From assembly GCA_016720065.1 (NCBI GenBank), contig JADJXY010000002.1, positions 2,245,001 to 2,309,000 of the forward strand: a stretch of DNA of 64,000 nucleotides, in the 5' to 3' direction. A model generated the notes under the pieces. That model made no database searches, was not told the DNA's origin, and saw nothing but the letters and a program-made list of their open reading frames with translations. Origin of the DNA: Betaproteobacteria bacterium (GTDB lineage Bacteria; Pseudomonadota; Gammaproteobacteria; Burkholderiales; Rhodocyclaceae). Positions 52,106 to 62,334 of this stretch are shown here, piece after piece (position 1 is the first letter of the stretch; every line of letters starts with the position of its first letter). Made by a program: the position numbers and the translations under genes.

Positions 52106-53404
52106 ATGACGGCGGCCGGCTGGTCGCTGCTCGTCGGCATTCTCCTTATTCTCATGGCGCTCGCGGGCACCCTCCTGACTCGCCTGCCCTTGAGCACGGC
52201 CATGATCTATCTCGGCCTCGGTTATGCCCTGGGACCCGGCGGCCTGGCCATCATCGCGGTAAACCCGTTTCTGGAGGCGGAACTCCTTTCAGGCGTCTGC
52301 GAAGTGGCCGTCCTGATTTCCCTCTTTGCTGTCGGCTTGAAACTGGGCGTTCCCCTGGGCGATCGTCGCTGGCTGATTCCCCTGCGCCTCGCCTTTCCCG
52401 CCATGGCGCTCACGGTGGGGCTCATCGCCTCCATCGGCGTGTTCGGTCTGGGCCTTTCCCTCGGCGCGGCGGTGCTCCTGGGCGGCATCCTGGCCCCCAC
52501 CGACCCGGTTCTCGCCACCGGCATCCAGGCCGAAGCCGGCCTCAGCCCGGATCGGATGCGCTTCAGTCTGGCCGGCGAGGGCGCCCTCAACGACGGCTCC
52601 GCCTTTCCCTTCGTCCTGCTCGGCCTGGGCCTTCTGGGGCTCCATCCCCTCGGACAAGGCGGCTGGCGCTGGCTGGGGGTGGATCTGCTGTGGGCCACCG
52701 CCGGGGGGCTGCTGGTCGGTGCCCTGCTCGGCACCCTGGTCGGAAAACTGGTGGTGCACCTGCGCATCCGCCATCAGAATGCGGTGGGCCTGGATGAATT
52801 CCTCTCCCTGGGGCTCATCGCCGTGTCCTACGGCCTGGCCCAGCTCAGCCTGGCCTCCGGCTTTCTGGCGGTATTTGCAGCGGGCCTGGCCATCAGCCGG
52901 GTACGGGATCTGCCCCCGGCCGGCAAATCAGCGCGGCGGCCGGAAAGCGATCGGGCCGACTGGGCGACCCATCCCCACCATGCCAGCTCCGCCCTGCACC
53001 GGGCCGTCCGGCGGTTCAACGAGCAACTGGAAAAACTGGCGGAGTTGGCCATCGTTCTCCTGGTCGGCATCCTCCTGCCGGCCGTTGCGGCGCTGCCGGC
53101 CCTGTGGTGGTTCGTTCCGGCACTCTTCATTCTGGTCCGCCCCCTGGCCATCCTCCTCGGCATGGCCGGTCAGCCCCTGAACCGTGACGAGTTCGCCATC
53201 GTCGGCTGGTTCGGCATCCGCGGTATCGGCTCGATCTTCTACCTGATGTTCGCCCTCGACCACGGTGTCACCGGTGCCCTGGCCCAGGAACTGGTGAGCC
53301 TGACCCTGGTCACCGTCGCCACTTCGATCCTGGTACACGGCATATCGGCCCTTCCCCTCATGAGCTGGTATGCCGCACGCAAGGCCCGCCGCATCCCCTC
53401 CTGA
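52106..53404 (+). CDS. Cation:proton antiporter (CPA1 family)
   Basis: A 432-residue integral membrane protein with about 12 hydrophobic segments. The paired acidic motif of Na+/H+ exchangers is seen as GILAPTDPVLATGIQ (the NDP/TDP helix) and EGALNDGSAFPFV, and GWFGIRGIGSIFYL is the conserved arginine helix. A hydrophilic insertion occurs around residues 272-300. Ions cannot be told from sequence; sodium or potassium for protons is likely. GGGGAGG precedes the ATG. Confidence 0.88.
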   Translation: MTAAGWSLLVGILLILMALAGTLLTRLPLSTAMIYLGLGYALGPGGLAIIAVNPFLEAELLSGVCEVAVLISLFAVGLKLGVPLGDRRWLIPLRLAFPAMALTVGLIASIGVFGLGLSLGAAVLLGGILAPTDPVLATGIQAEAGLSPDRMRFSLAGEGALNDGSAFPFVLLGLGLLGLHPLGQGGWRWLGVDLLWATAGGLLVGALLGTLVGKLVVHLRIRHQNAVGLDEFLSLGLIAVSYGLAQLSLASGFLAVFAAGLAISRVRDLPPAGKSARRPESDRADWATHPHHASSALHRAVRRFNEQLEKLAELAIVLLVGILLPAVAALPALWWFVPALFILVRPLAILLGMAGQPLNRDEFAIVGWFGIRGIGSIFYLMFALDHGVTGALAQELVSLTLVTVATSILVHGISALPLMSWYAARKARRIPS

Positions 53405-53440
53405 GGAGTCCTGGCCGCTTCGACGCCGGCGGGGAGGGCC

Positions 53441-54793
53441 TCAGGGGCCTGACTTCGCAAGCTCGCCCAGCCGCTGGCGCAAGTCTGCCGGCGCGTAGAA
53501 CACAAAGGCGTTCCCTTGCCGGGTTCTTTCCAGAAGCCCCGCCGCCTCCAGTTCCAGCAGGTCGTTGCGCGCCGTCTGGTACACCACGCCGTGGGAGCGC
53601 TGGTGGGCGTCGATGCGGTACGCCTCCCCGGAGTTGCGCAAGGCGTGGTTCAGGAGTGCTGTTTGCCGATGGTTGAAGCGGCCGCGCAGATTGGGCGATG
53701 CCGCGAGCAGGCGCTCCGTTTCTTTCTGCTCCCCCGTTTTCCGTGCCAGGTACTGGTGCAAGGCGGCGATGGCCTGGCGAATGGTTTGCAGCTGGTGAAG
53801 CAGGAAATAGGTGGTGTCGTTCTTGTCGCTTTCCACGTGCAGGTAGGCGCGCATGTACTTCGCCGGCGCTTTGCGCAGGATGTGGCTGATCGACGCGTAT
53901 TCCATCAGCCAGTAGCCGCTCCGGGCCATGGCCCAGTAGAACAACGCCCGCGCCGTGCGGCCGTTGCCGTCGGCGAAGGGATGGTCGTAGCCGATCATGA
54001 AGTGCAGAAGGATGGCGCGCAGAGCGGGATGCACGAAGGGCAGCAAGGCTTCGTCGGCATTGGCGAAGTCGCACAGGCGCTGCATGCGCGCGGGCAATTC
54101 GCTGTGGGGGGGTGGAACGTGCAAGGGCGTGCCGTCGCGCACATCGACGACTTGCACCCCGTCGTCGATGCGGTAGCGACCGGCGTCGTCGGGGTTTTCG
54201 AGCGTGTCTTCGGTCAGGATGCTGTGCAGTTCCAGCACGAGATCGGGGGTCAGCCTGGCATCGCGCAAAGCGCGCAGGTGTTCCATCGCCCGGTAATTGT
54301 TGAAGATCATCGTTTCGCTCAAATCCCGCGGCTTGCGCCCGCTGCGCAGCATCGTCGCCGCGACCTTGCGGGTGGTGGACGCCCCTTCGAGCTGGCTCGA
54401 TGTGATGGCCTCCTCGATCAGCGAATTGATCAGGTGGCGCTGGGAATCTTCGTGCAGCGGGGCGCCGGACGTGGCCCGGAGGTGCCCTGCGGCATCGCGG
54501 TCGATGTGGTGCAGGTCGATGGCCACGGGCGCGGGGGTAGCAAAAACGAAGGGCTTTCCCCCCTTGCCCACCAGAGGCAATGGCTGGAACGAGGCCACGC
54601 GGCCGATGGTCACCGCTGCCCACCATTCGGCATGGGTCAGCCCGTGCGGCGCCGGGCGCCGCCGCAATTCGTCCCAATGGAGGTATTTTCCGGCGGGCAG
54701 CGGATTGGCATGGCGCAGGGCCGCCTCGATGCGGGCCGCATCCAACTGGGCGAAGCAGGTTTCCAGGGAGGGAGCGTGCTCCGGAAGGCGCAT
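53441..54793 (-). CDS. Fic family protein (probable AMPylase) with C-terminal winged helix
   Basis: A 450-residue protein with the Fic core motif HPFADGNGRTAR (the HPFx(D/E)GN(G/K)R signature), which transfers AMP or another nucleotide to a target hydroxyl. An N-terminal inhibitory helix is present (AITSSQLEGAST, matching the S/TxxxE(G/N) pattern), making it a class II Fic protein whose activity is self-restrained. The C-terminal 100 residues look like a winged helix (NHALRNSGEAYRIDAHQRSH, GVVYQTARNDLLELEAAGLL), so it may bind its own promoter. No antitoxin gene is adjacent. Confidence 0.88.
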   Translation of the reverse strand: MRLPEHAPSLETCFAQLDAARIEAALRHANPLPAGKYLHWDELRRRPAPHGLTHAEWWAAVTIGRVASFQPLPLVGKGGKPFVFATPAPVAIDLHHIDRDAAGHLRATSGAPLHEDSQRHLINSLIEEAITSSQLEGASTTRKVAATMLRSGRKPRDLSETMIFNNYRAMEHLRALRDARLTPDLVLELHSILTEDTLENPDDAGRYRIDDGVQVVDVRDGTPLHVPPPHSELPARMQRLCDFANADEALLPFVHPALRAILLHFMIGYDHPFADGNGRTARALFYWAMARSGYWLMEYASISHILRKAPAKYMRAYLHVESDKNDTTYFLLHQLQTIRQAIAALHQYLARKTGEQKETERLLAASPNLRGRFNHRQTALLNHALRNSGEAYRIDAHQRSHGVVYQTARNDLLELEAAGLLERTRQGNAFVFYAPADLRQRLGELAKSGP

Positions 54794-54797
54794 CTTC

Positions 54798-54879
54798 TAC
54801 TAAACCAAGTATTTATTAGTAGACACTAGTATAGACGGGGTGGGCGCCCACGGTATACTAAATTGCCAATAAATTAGTA
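54798..54879. promoter_or_regulatory. Two operator-like sites TACTAA-N12-TTAGTA upstream of fic
   Basis: The sites at 54798-54821 and 54856-54879 have the same outline, TACTAA, 12 bases, TTAGTA, centred 58 bases apart. The stretch is AT-rich against the GC-rich background and lies directly before the fic start at 54793. They are candidate operators for the Fic protein's winged helix or another regulator. Confidence 0.6.
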
Positions 54880-54932
54880 GTGACTACCCAATTGCGGCGC
54901 CCCCCGCCGGGCACACAAGGTGCCCAGGCTCC

Positions 54933-55442
54933 CTACCCGTCCCGCCGCGGCAGCACCCATCCCGCCCGCGCATAGTGGCAGGTATAGCCGCCGGGGTAGT
55001 GCTCCAGGTAATCCTGGTGTTCAGGCTCCGCCTCCCAGAAATCGCCCACCGGTTCCACCTGCGTGACCACCTTGCCCGGCCACAGGCCCGAGGCCTCGAC
55101 GTCGGCAATGGTGTCGAGGGCGGTCTGCCGCTGGCGCTCGTCCACGTAGTAGATGGCCGAGCGGTAGGAGGGGCCGATGTCGTTGCCCTGGCGGTTGCGG
55201 GTGGTGGGGTCGTGGATCTGGAAGAAGAATTCCAGCAGGCGCCGGTAGCTCGTCTTCTCCGGGTCGAAGACAATTTCGATGCCCTCGGCGTGGCTGCCGT
55301 GGTAGCGGTAGGTGGCCCTGGGCACGTCGCCGCCGGTGTAGCCGACGCGGGTGGCGACGACGCCCGGCAGGCGGCGAATGAGCTGCTGCATGCCCCAGAA
55401 GCAGCCGCCGGCGAGGACGGCCCGTGCGGTGGTGGCCATCAT
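54933..55442 (-). CDS. msrA: Peptide-methionine (S)-S-oxide reductase MsrA
   Basis: A 169-residue enzyme repairing the S-form of methionine sulfoxide. The catalytic motif GCFWG is at residues 13-17, followed by VGYTGG and HGSHAEGIEIVFDPEKTSY with the typical HAE. The first ATG overlaps the msrB stop (ATGATG with TGA), so the two are co-translated; the second ATG could be used instead. Confidence 0.95.
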   Translation of the reverse strand: MMATTARAVLAGGCFWGMQQLIRRLPGVVATRVGYTGGDVPRATYRYHGSHAEGIEIVFDPEKTSYRRLLEFFFQIHDPTTRNRQGNDIGPSYRSAIYYVDERQRQTALDTIADVEASGLWPGKVVTQVEPVGDFWEAEPEHQDYLEHYPGGYTCHYARAGWVLPRRDG

Positions 55443-55885
55443 TTCACCTCCACCTGGTCGATGTAGTCGCCGTAGCCTTCCGCCGCCATCCGCTCCAGGG
55501 GGATGAAGCGCAGGGACGCCGAGTTGATGCAGTAGCGCAGGCCGCCCCGGTCCCGCGGGCCGTCGGGGAAGACGTGGCCCAGGTGGCTGTCCCCGTGGGT
55601 GGAGCGGACTTCGGTGCGGATCATGCCGTGGCTGATGTCCCGCTTTTCGCTGACGAAGGCCGGCGCGATGGGTTTGGTGAAGCTGGGCCAGCCGCAGCCG
55701 GATTCGAACTTGTCGCTGGAGGCGAAGAGCGGCTCACCGGAGACGACATCGACGTAGAGGCCCGGCGCGTGGTTGTGCAGATATTCGCCGGTGCCGGGGT
55801 GTTCGGTACCGTTCTGCTGGGTGACCCGGTATTGCTCGGGGGCCAGGGCGGCGATGGCGGCGGCGTCTCGGATGTAGGTCTTCAT
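55439..55885 (-). CDS. msrB: Peptide-methionine (R)-S-oxide reductase MsrB
   Basis: A 148-residue enzyme for the R-form of methionine sulfoxide. It has ESGCGWPSF, RTEVRSTHGDSHLGHVFPDG and the catalytic cysteine in LRYCINSASLRF. The zinc-binding CxxC pairs of many MsrB proteins are absent here, as in the zinc-free subgroup. The start at 55885 (MKTYIRDAA) is preferred; the longer frame adds 48 non-conserved residues. No signal peptide, so it is cytoplasmic. Confidence 0.92.
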   Translation of the reverse strand: MKTYIRDAAAIAALAPEQYRVTQQNGTEHPGTGEYLHNHAPGLYVDVVSGEPLFASSDKFESGCGWPSFTKPIAPAFVSEKRDISHGMIRTEVRSTHGDSHLGHVFPDGPRDRGGLRYCINSASLRFIPLERMAAEGYGDYIDQVEVK

Positions 55886-56095
55886 GGCGGTGCTTTCCGG
55901 TTCTGGTTGGGACAGGGGCGGCGTGTTTTCGATCTGACCCGGCTGGCGGGCAAAGGTGCTTCCACCATTTTCTGCCACTCGCTTCCTTGGGGGAAACGAT
56001 GAGTCTTCCATTGGTCGCCGCGCAGCCATTGAACCTTACAGGCCCCGGACTCTGCCCCTGAGGCAAAAAAAATACTTCATCCGGCTCACCGATTA

Positions 56096-56112
56096 ATTCG
56101 ATAATATTCGAA
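56096..56112 (+). promoter_or_regulatory. Candidate ArsR operator
   Basis: ATTCGATAATATTCGAA contains two TTCGA units 10 bases apart in an AT-rich stretch, directly before the arsR start. This TTCGA-type imperfect repeat resembles known ArsR/SmtB operators, so it is probably autoregulatory. Confidence 0.5.
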
Positions 56113-56114
56113 CC

Positions 56115-56516
56115 ATGGAAACATTGACCGCCGCCGAACTCCTCGCCGCCCTCGGGCACGAATCGCGTCTTTCCATCTTTCGCCTGCTGGTGGAAGCCGG
56201 CCCCGCAGGGGTAACGGCCAGCGCCATCGGCGAAGGCCTGGGCATGGCACCGGCCACTCTTTCCTTCCACCTGGCGCATCTGAGCCGGGTGGGGCTGATC
56301 CAGGGCCGCAAGGAGGGGCGCTTCATCCGTTACGCCACCGACTACGCCGCCATGGACGACTTGCTGGCCTTCCTCACCCGCAACTGCTGCCAGGGTAGCG
56401 GCGACTGTTTGCCCAGGACCCGGGCCGCCGACAGCATCGCCAAGCGCCGGGGCAGCCTCCAGAAAACCGCCTCCCGCCCGGGAACCCCCTTGACCTCCGA
56501 GACCGAAACGCCATGA
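56115..56516 (+). CDS. arsR: ArsR-family arsenic-responsive repressor
   Basis: A 133-residue winged-helix repressor (LAALGHESRLSIFRLLVEAG, MAPATLSFHLAHLSRVGLIQ). Cysteines occur as NCCQGSGDC near residue 90-98, the C-terminal As(III) site seen in one ArsR type, rather than in the recognition helix. It represses the ars operon that follows; its stop overlaps arsC by 4 bases. Confidence 0.9.
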   Translation: METLTAAELLAALGHESRLSIFRLLVEAGPAGVTASAIGEGLGMAPATLSFHLAHLSRVGLIQGRKEGRFIRYATDYAAMDDLLAFLTRNCCQGSGDCLPRTRAADSIAKRRGSLQKTASRPGTPLTSETETP

Positions 56517-56920
56517 CCCCCACCGTCCTCGTCCTGTGCACAGGCAACTCCTGCCGCTCCCAGATGGGAGAGGCCATCCTCAACCACGATCTGGCCGGCC
56601 GGGTGAAGGCGGTTTCCGCCGGCACCCGCCCCCAGCCCAAGGTGGCCGACGGCGCCATCCAGGCCCTGAAGCTGGCCGGGCTGCCCACGGAAGGCCTCTT
56701 CCCCAAGGACGTGGACACCCTGCTCGACACGCCCATCGACCTGGTGGTCAGCGTGTGCGACAACGCCCGCGAGACCTGCCCGGTCTTCCCACGGCCGGTA
56801 CGGCGCCTCCACGTACCGTTCCACGACCCCCACGGGGAACCGCTGGAGAGCTTCGTCGCCGTGCGCGACGACATCCGGGTGCGGCTGGTGGCCGCCGTGC
56901 GCGAAGCGCTCTCTCTGTGA
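56513..56920 (+). CDS. arsC: Arsenate reductase, thioredoxin-dependent type
   Basis: A 135-residue low-molecular-weight-phosphatase-fold arsenate reductase. The phosphate-loop is CTGNSCRS with catalytic C10 and C15, and the redox cysteines are in SVCDNARETCPVFP. It reduces arsenate to arsenite for export by Acr3. It follows arsR by overlap. Confidence 0.92.
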   Translation: MTPTVLVLCTGNSCRSQMGEAILNHDLAGRVKAVSAGTRPQPKVADGAIQALKLAGLPTEGLFPKDVDTLLDTPIDLVVSVCDNARETCPVFPRPVRRLHVPFHDPHGEPLESFVAVRDDIRVRLVAAVREALSL

Positions 56921-56929
56921 GGCACCGCC

Positions 56930-57997
56930 ATGTCCGCCCCCTGTGAAATCGCCGTGAAAGCCGGTTCCGGCGCCCCCATGAGCGTCTTCGAGCGCTACCT
57001 GACCCTGTGGGTCTTCCTCTGCATCGTCGCCGGCATCGTCCTCGGCCAGGTCGCCCCGGGGCCGGTGCAGGCCATCGGCCGCCTGGAGGTGGCCCGGGTC
57101 AATCTGCCGGTGGGCCTGCTGATCTGGGTGATGATCATCCCCATGCTGGTGAAGGTGGATTTCGGCGCCCTGCACGAGGTAAGGCAGCACGGGCGCGGCA
57201 TCGCCGTCACCCTTTTCGTGAACTGGCTGGTGAAGCCCTTTTCCATGGCTTTCCTCGCCTGGCTCTTCGTGCGTACCCTGTTCGCCCCCCTGTTGCCGGC
57301 AGACCAACTGGACAGCTATGTGGCCGGCCTCATCCTGCTGGCGGCAGCCCCATGCACGGCCATGGTCTTCGTGTGGAGCCGGCTGTCCAACGGCGACCCG
57401 CTGTTCACCCTTTCCCAGGTGGCCCTCAACGATTCCATCATGGTCTTCGCCTTCGCGCCCCTGGTGGGCCTGCTGCTGGGCATCTCGGCCATCACCGTGC
57501 CCTGGGACACCCTGCTCACCTCGGTGGTGCTCTACATCGTCATACCCGTGATCCTCGCCCAGCTCTGGCGACGCGCCCTGCTGGCGGGCGGGCAGGCCGC
57601 CTTCGACGCGGCCATGGCCAAGGTAGGCCCCTGGTCCATCACCGCCCTGCTGGCCACCCTGGTCCTGCTCTTTGCCTTCCAGGGCGAGGCCATCCTGCGC
57701 CAGCCCCTGATCATCGCCCTGTTGGCGGTACCCATCCTGATCCAGGTTTTCTTCAACTCGGCGCTGGCCTACTGGCTGAATCGGGCCGTCGGCGAAAAGC
57801 ACAACGTGGCCTGCCCCTCGGCCCTGATCGGCGCCTCCAATTTCTTCGAACTGGCAGTCGCCGCCGCCATCAGCCTCTTCGGCTTCGAGTCCGGCGCCGC
57901 CCTGGCGACGGTGGTGGGCGTGCTGATCGAGGTGCCGGTAATGCTGCTGGTCGTCAAAATCGTCAACCGGTCCAAGGGCTGGTACGAAGCCCGCTGA
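56930..57997 (+). CDS. acr3: Arsenite efflux permease Acr3
   Basis: A 355-residue membrane protein with about ten helices of the Acr3/BASS fold, distinct from ArsB. Strings seen are GLLIWVMIIPMLVKVDFGAL, LLAAAPCTAMVFVWSRLSNG with the essential cysteine, LNDSIMVFAFAP and GASNFFELAVAAAISLFG. It exports As(III) driven by proton motive force, here perhaps energised by ArsA. It starts 9 bases after arsC. Confidence 0.93.
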   Translation: MSAPCEIAVKAGSGAPMSVFERYLTLWVFLCIVAGIVLGQVAPGPVQAIGRLEVARVNLPVGLLIWVMIIPMLVKVDFGALHEVRQHGRGIAVTLFVNWLVKPFSMAFLAWLFVRTLFAPLLPADQLDSYVAGLILLAAAPCTAMVFVWSRLSNGDPLFTLSQVALNDSIMVFAFAPLVGLLLGISAITVPWDTLLTSVVLYIVIPVILAQLWRRALLAGGQAAFDAAMAKVGPWSITALLATLVLLFAFQGEAILRQPLIIALLAVPILIQVFFNSALAYWLNRAVGEKHNVACPSALIGASNFFELAVAAAISLFGFESGAALATVVGVLIEVPVMLLVVKIVNRSKGWYEAR

Positions 57998-58014
57998 TTT
58001 CCAAGGAGACCCCC

Positions 58015-58380
58015 ATGAAAAAGCTGGAAGTGTTCGACCCCGCCCTGTGCTGCTCCACCGGCGTCTGCGGCGTCGATGTCGACCCCGTGCTGGCCCAGTT
58101 CGCCGCCGACTTGAAGTGGGTGGCGGAACAGGGCGTCACCGTGGTGCGCTACAACCTCGGTCAGGAACCCCAGGCCTTCGCCGCCAACCCCGCGGTGCTG
58201 AAGGAAATGGAAGCAGGCATGGATCGCCTGCCGATCCTGGTGGTGGACGGCCATGTCGTCTCCACCGGTATCTATCTCACCCGCCAGCAACTGGCCCAGA
58301 AGCTGGGCTCCGCCCTGGCGACTGCCGACAAGCCCCATGTGAAGGTGGGCGGTTGTGGCTGCAAACCGGGAAGCTGCTGA
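58015..58380 (+). CDS. arsD: Arsenite metallochaperone ArsD
   Basis: A 121-residue chaperone passing As(III) to ArsA. The vicinal cysteines CC at residues 12-13 plus C18 (DPALCCSTGVCG) form the As(III) site, and the C-terminal GCGCKPGSC pair is present. CAAGGAG precedes the ATG. Four bases separate it from arsA. Confidence 0.92.
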   Translation: MKKLEVFDPALCCSTGVCGVDVDPVLAQFAADLKWVAEQGVTVVRYNLGQEPQAFAANPAVLKEMEAGMDRLPILVVDGHVVSTGIYLTRQQLAQKLGSALATADKPHVKVGGCGCKPGSC

Positions 58381-58384
58381 CCCC

Positions 58385-60211
<1,827 letters not shown>

Positions 60212-60216
60212 GCGGC

Positions 60217-60232
60217 TGTCACGTTTGCGACA
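60217..60232 (+). promoter_or_regulatory. NifA upstream activator sequence before nifB
   Basis: TGTCACGTTTGCGACA matches TGT-N10-ACA exactly. It lies 64 bases upstream of the -24 element of the nifB promoter, directly after the arsA stop codon. Confidence 0.8.
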
Positions 60233-60295
60233 AGAGGGGCGACAGCATCTGTCGCGCCAAAATTCATCCGACTGATTCTTAAGCCAAAACTCCTC

Positions 60296-60311
60296 TGGCA
60301 CAGCGATTGCT
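60296..60311 (+). promoter_or_regulatory. Sigma-54 (-24/-12) promoter of nifB
   Basis: TGGCACAGCGATTGCT has TGGCAC and TTGCT with perfect spacing. It lies 36 bases before the nifB start and downstream of the NifA site at 60217. Confidence 0.88.
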
Positions 60312-60318
60312 GAACCCC

Positions 60319-60336
60319 CCTCGAACGCTTTCGAGG
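60319..60336 (+). promoter_or_regulatory. Hairpin that includes part of the nifB ribosome-binding site
   Basis: CCTCGAA, loop CGCT, TTCGAGG form a perfect 7-base stem in the nifB leader. The right arm ends in the first GAGG of the Shine-Dalgarno GAGGAG, so folding could limit translation. Confidence 0.45.
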
Positions 60337-60346
60337 AGCCAGCATC

Positions 60347-61840
60347 GTGGAACTTCCAGTCATCAGTGTCAGCAGCGGGCCCAAGGCCGAAGGTGGCGGC
60401 TGTGCCTCCGGCGGCTGCGGTACGGCCCCCGACGCCCTCTCCCACCTGCCGGATCACATCCGGGCCAAGGTGCAGGACCATCCCTGCTATTCGGAAGAGG
60501 CGCACCACTACTTCGCCCGCATGCACGTGGCCGTGGCGCCGGCCTGCAACATCCAGTGCAATTACTGCAATCGCAAGTACGACTGCTCCAACGAATCCCG
60601 CCCGGGCGTCGTGTCCGAGCTGCTGACGCCGGACCAGGCGATCAAGAAGGTGCTGGCCGTGGCGGCCGAGATCCCCCAGATGACGGTGCTGGGCATCGCC
60701 GGACCCGGAGACCCCTTGGCCAACCCGGGCCGCACTTTTGAAACCTTCGAACAGCTGTCCGCGCGCGCCCCGGACATCAAGCTGTGCGTATCGACCAACG
60801 GCCTCAACCTGCCGCAGTACGTCGACCGTATCGCCCAGCACAACATCGACCATGTGACGATCACCATCAACTGCGTCGATCCGGAAGTCGGCGCCAGGAT
60901 CTACCCGTGGATCTACTGGGAGCACAAGCGCATCACCGGCGTTGAAGGCGCCCGCATCCTGATCGAGCAGCAGCAGAAGGGTCTGCAGATGCTGACCGAC
61001 CGCGGCATCCTGGTGAAGGTCAATTCGGTGCTGATCCCCGGCGTCAATGACGAGCACCTCAAGGAAGTCTCGAAGATCGTCAAGGCCAAGGGCGCCTTCC
61101 TGCACAACGTGATGCCGCTGATCGCCGAGCCGGAACACGGCACCTACTACGGCATCATGGAGCAGCCGGAACCGACCCCGGAACAGTTGCAGGACCTGCA
61201 GGACGCCTGCGCCGGCGACATGGCCATGATGCGCCACTGCCGCCAGTGCCGCGCCGATGCGGTCGGCCTGCTGGGCGAAGATCGCGGCGACGAGTTCACT
61301 CTCGACAAGATCGACGTCATGGATGTCGATTACGAAGCCGCCATGGTCCGCCGCAAGGTGGTGCACGACGAAATCATCGAGAAGCTGGACGCCAAGCGCG
61401 GCATCGTCAAGCCGAAGCACGAGGGCATCCCGGAAGGGTCGCGCCCGGTGCTGATGGCGGTGGCCGGCAAGAACGGCGTCGTCGCCGAGCACTTCGGCCA
61501 TGCCAAGGAATTCCTGATCTACGAAGCCTCGCCGGACGGCGTGCGCTTCATCAGCCACCGCAAGACCGAGTTGTACTGCGGCGGCATGGATTCCTGCGGT
61601 GAGGGCGACGAGGAACCGGACTCCCTGCTCGACCGCAACATCCGCGTGCTGGAAGGCTGCGAGGTCGTTCTCTGTTCCAAGATCGGCTACGAGCCCTGGG
61701 GCAAGCTGGAAGCCGCCGGCATCGCGCCGAATGGCGAACACGCCATGGAGCCGATCGAGGACGCCGTGATGGCGGTGTACAAGGAAATCGCAGCGACCGG
61801 CAAGCTGTTGCCCGCCGCAGAAAGCCTGAAGGTGGCTTGA
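60347..61840 (+). CDS. nifB: Nitrogenase cofactor biosynthesis protein NifB
   Basis: A 497-residue radical SAM enzyme that makes NifB-co, the carbide-containing Fe-S core of FeMo-co. The radical-SAM cysteines are C67, C71 and C74 (ACNIQCNYCNRKYDCS). A glycine-rich N-terminus has further cysteines (GGGCASGGCG). A C-terminal NifX-like domain (about 365-490: LMAVAGKNGVVAEHFGHAKE) completes the long form of NifB. The GTG start follows GAGGAG. Preceded by NifA and sigma-54 sites, followed by fdxN. Confidence 0.97.
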   Translation: MELPVISVSSGPKAEGGGCASGGCGTAPDALSHLPDHIRAKVQDHPCYSEEAHHYFARMHVAVAPACNIQCNYCNRKYDCSNESRPGVVSELLTPDQAIKKVLAVAAEIPQMTVLGIAGPGDPLANPGRTFETFEQLSARAPDIKLCVSTNGLNLPQYVDRIAQHNIDHVTITINCVDPEVGARIYPWIYWEHKRITGVEGARILIEQQQKGLQMLTDRGILVKVNSVLIPGVNDEHLKEVSKIVKAKGAFLHNVMPLIAEPEHGTYYGIMEQPEPTPEQLQDLQDACAGDMAMMRHCRQCRADAVGLLGEDRGDEFTLDKIDVMDVDYEAAMVRRKVVHDEIIEKLDAKRGIVKPKHEGIPEGSRPVLMAVAGKNGVVAEHFGHAKEFLIYEASPDGVRFISHRKTELYCGGMDSCGEGDEEPDSLLDRNIRVLEGCEVVLCSKIGYEPWGKLEAAGIAPNGEHAMEPIEDAVMAVYKEIAATGKLLPAAESLKVA

Positions 61841-61857
61841 TGCACAGCCCCCTTCGC

Positions 61858-61915
61858 CCGCTCCACTCGCTGCCCCCCAAGGGGGCCCAGGTCTCCCTCG
61901 GGACGCCCCTTCAGG
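61858..61915. repeat. Short GC-rich palindromic repeat between nifB and fdxN
   Basis: CCCCCCAAGGGGGC and a following GTCTCCCTCGGGACGCCCC form two small hairpins in the 84-base nifB-fdxN gap. It resembles the CCCCCTCGGGGGG part of the arsA-type repeat but is not a full copy. Confidence 0.45.
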
Positions 61916-61924
61916 AGAGCTGAG

Positions 61925-62203
61925 ATGGCCCTGCAAATCACCCAATCCTGCGTCAATTGCTGGGCCTGCGTCGATGTCTGCCCCAACGACGCGATCTACC
62001 AGGACACGCCGCATTTCCTGATCGACGACGGCAAATGCACCGAGTGCCTGGGCGACCACGCCGATCCCCAGTGCTCGTCCATCTGCCCCATCGAGATGGC
62101 CATCGTCAATGAACTGGGCGAGTTCCTCAATCCGCCCGGTTCCCTCACGGGCATTCCCATCGAGAAGCTGAAGGAGTTCGGGCTGTGGCGGGAAGCCGCG
62201 TGA
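61925..62203 (+). CDS. fdxN: 2[4Fe-4S] ferredoxin, FdxN type
   Basis: A 92-residue ferredoxin with cluster motif CVNCWACVDVCP (residues 9-20) and a second motif CTECLGDHADPQCSSICP with the extended spacing typical of nif-linked ferredoxins. It supplies electrons to NifB or nitrogenase reductase. AGGAGAGCTGAG lies before the ATG. It follows nifB as in many diazotrophs. Confidence 0.92.
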   Translation: MALQITQSCVNCWACVDVCPNDAIYQDTPHFLIDDGKCTECLGDHADPQCSSICPIEMAIVNELGEFLNPPGSLTGIPIEKLKEFGLWREAA

Positions 62204-62234
62204 ATCCTCTTTCTCCGTGCGAGCCCCCTCCCCC

Positions 62235-62308
62235 CGTTCGCCCTGAGCCCGTCGAAGGGCGCTTTACCCACGGCGCATCCCGGGCTTCGACAAGCTCAGC
62301 CCGAACGG
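62235..62308. repeat. Inverted-repeat element, sister of 38139-38225
   Basis: CGTTCGCCCTGAGCCCGTCG and GCTTCGACAAGCTCAGCCCG with GAACGG form long imperfect inverted arms. It fills the gap between fdxN and the nifO-like gene and could act as a transcription attenuator or mRNA end. Confidence 0.75.
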
Positions 62309-62334
62309 TTGCGGGGGGCTACGGCTAACGGCCC

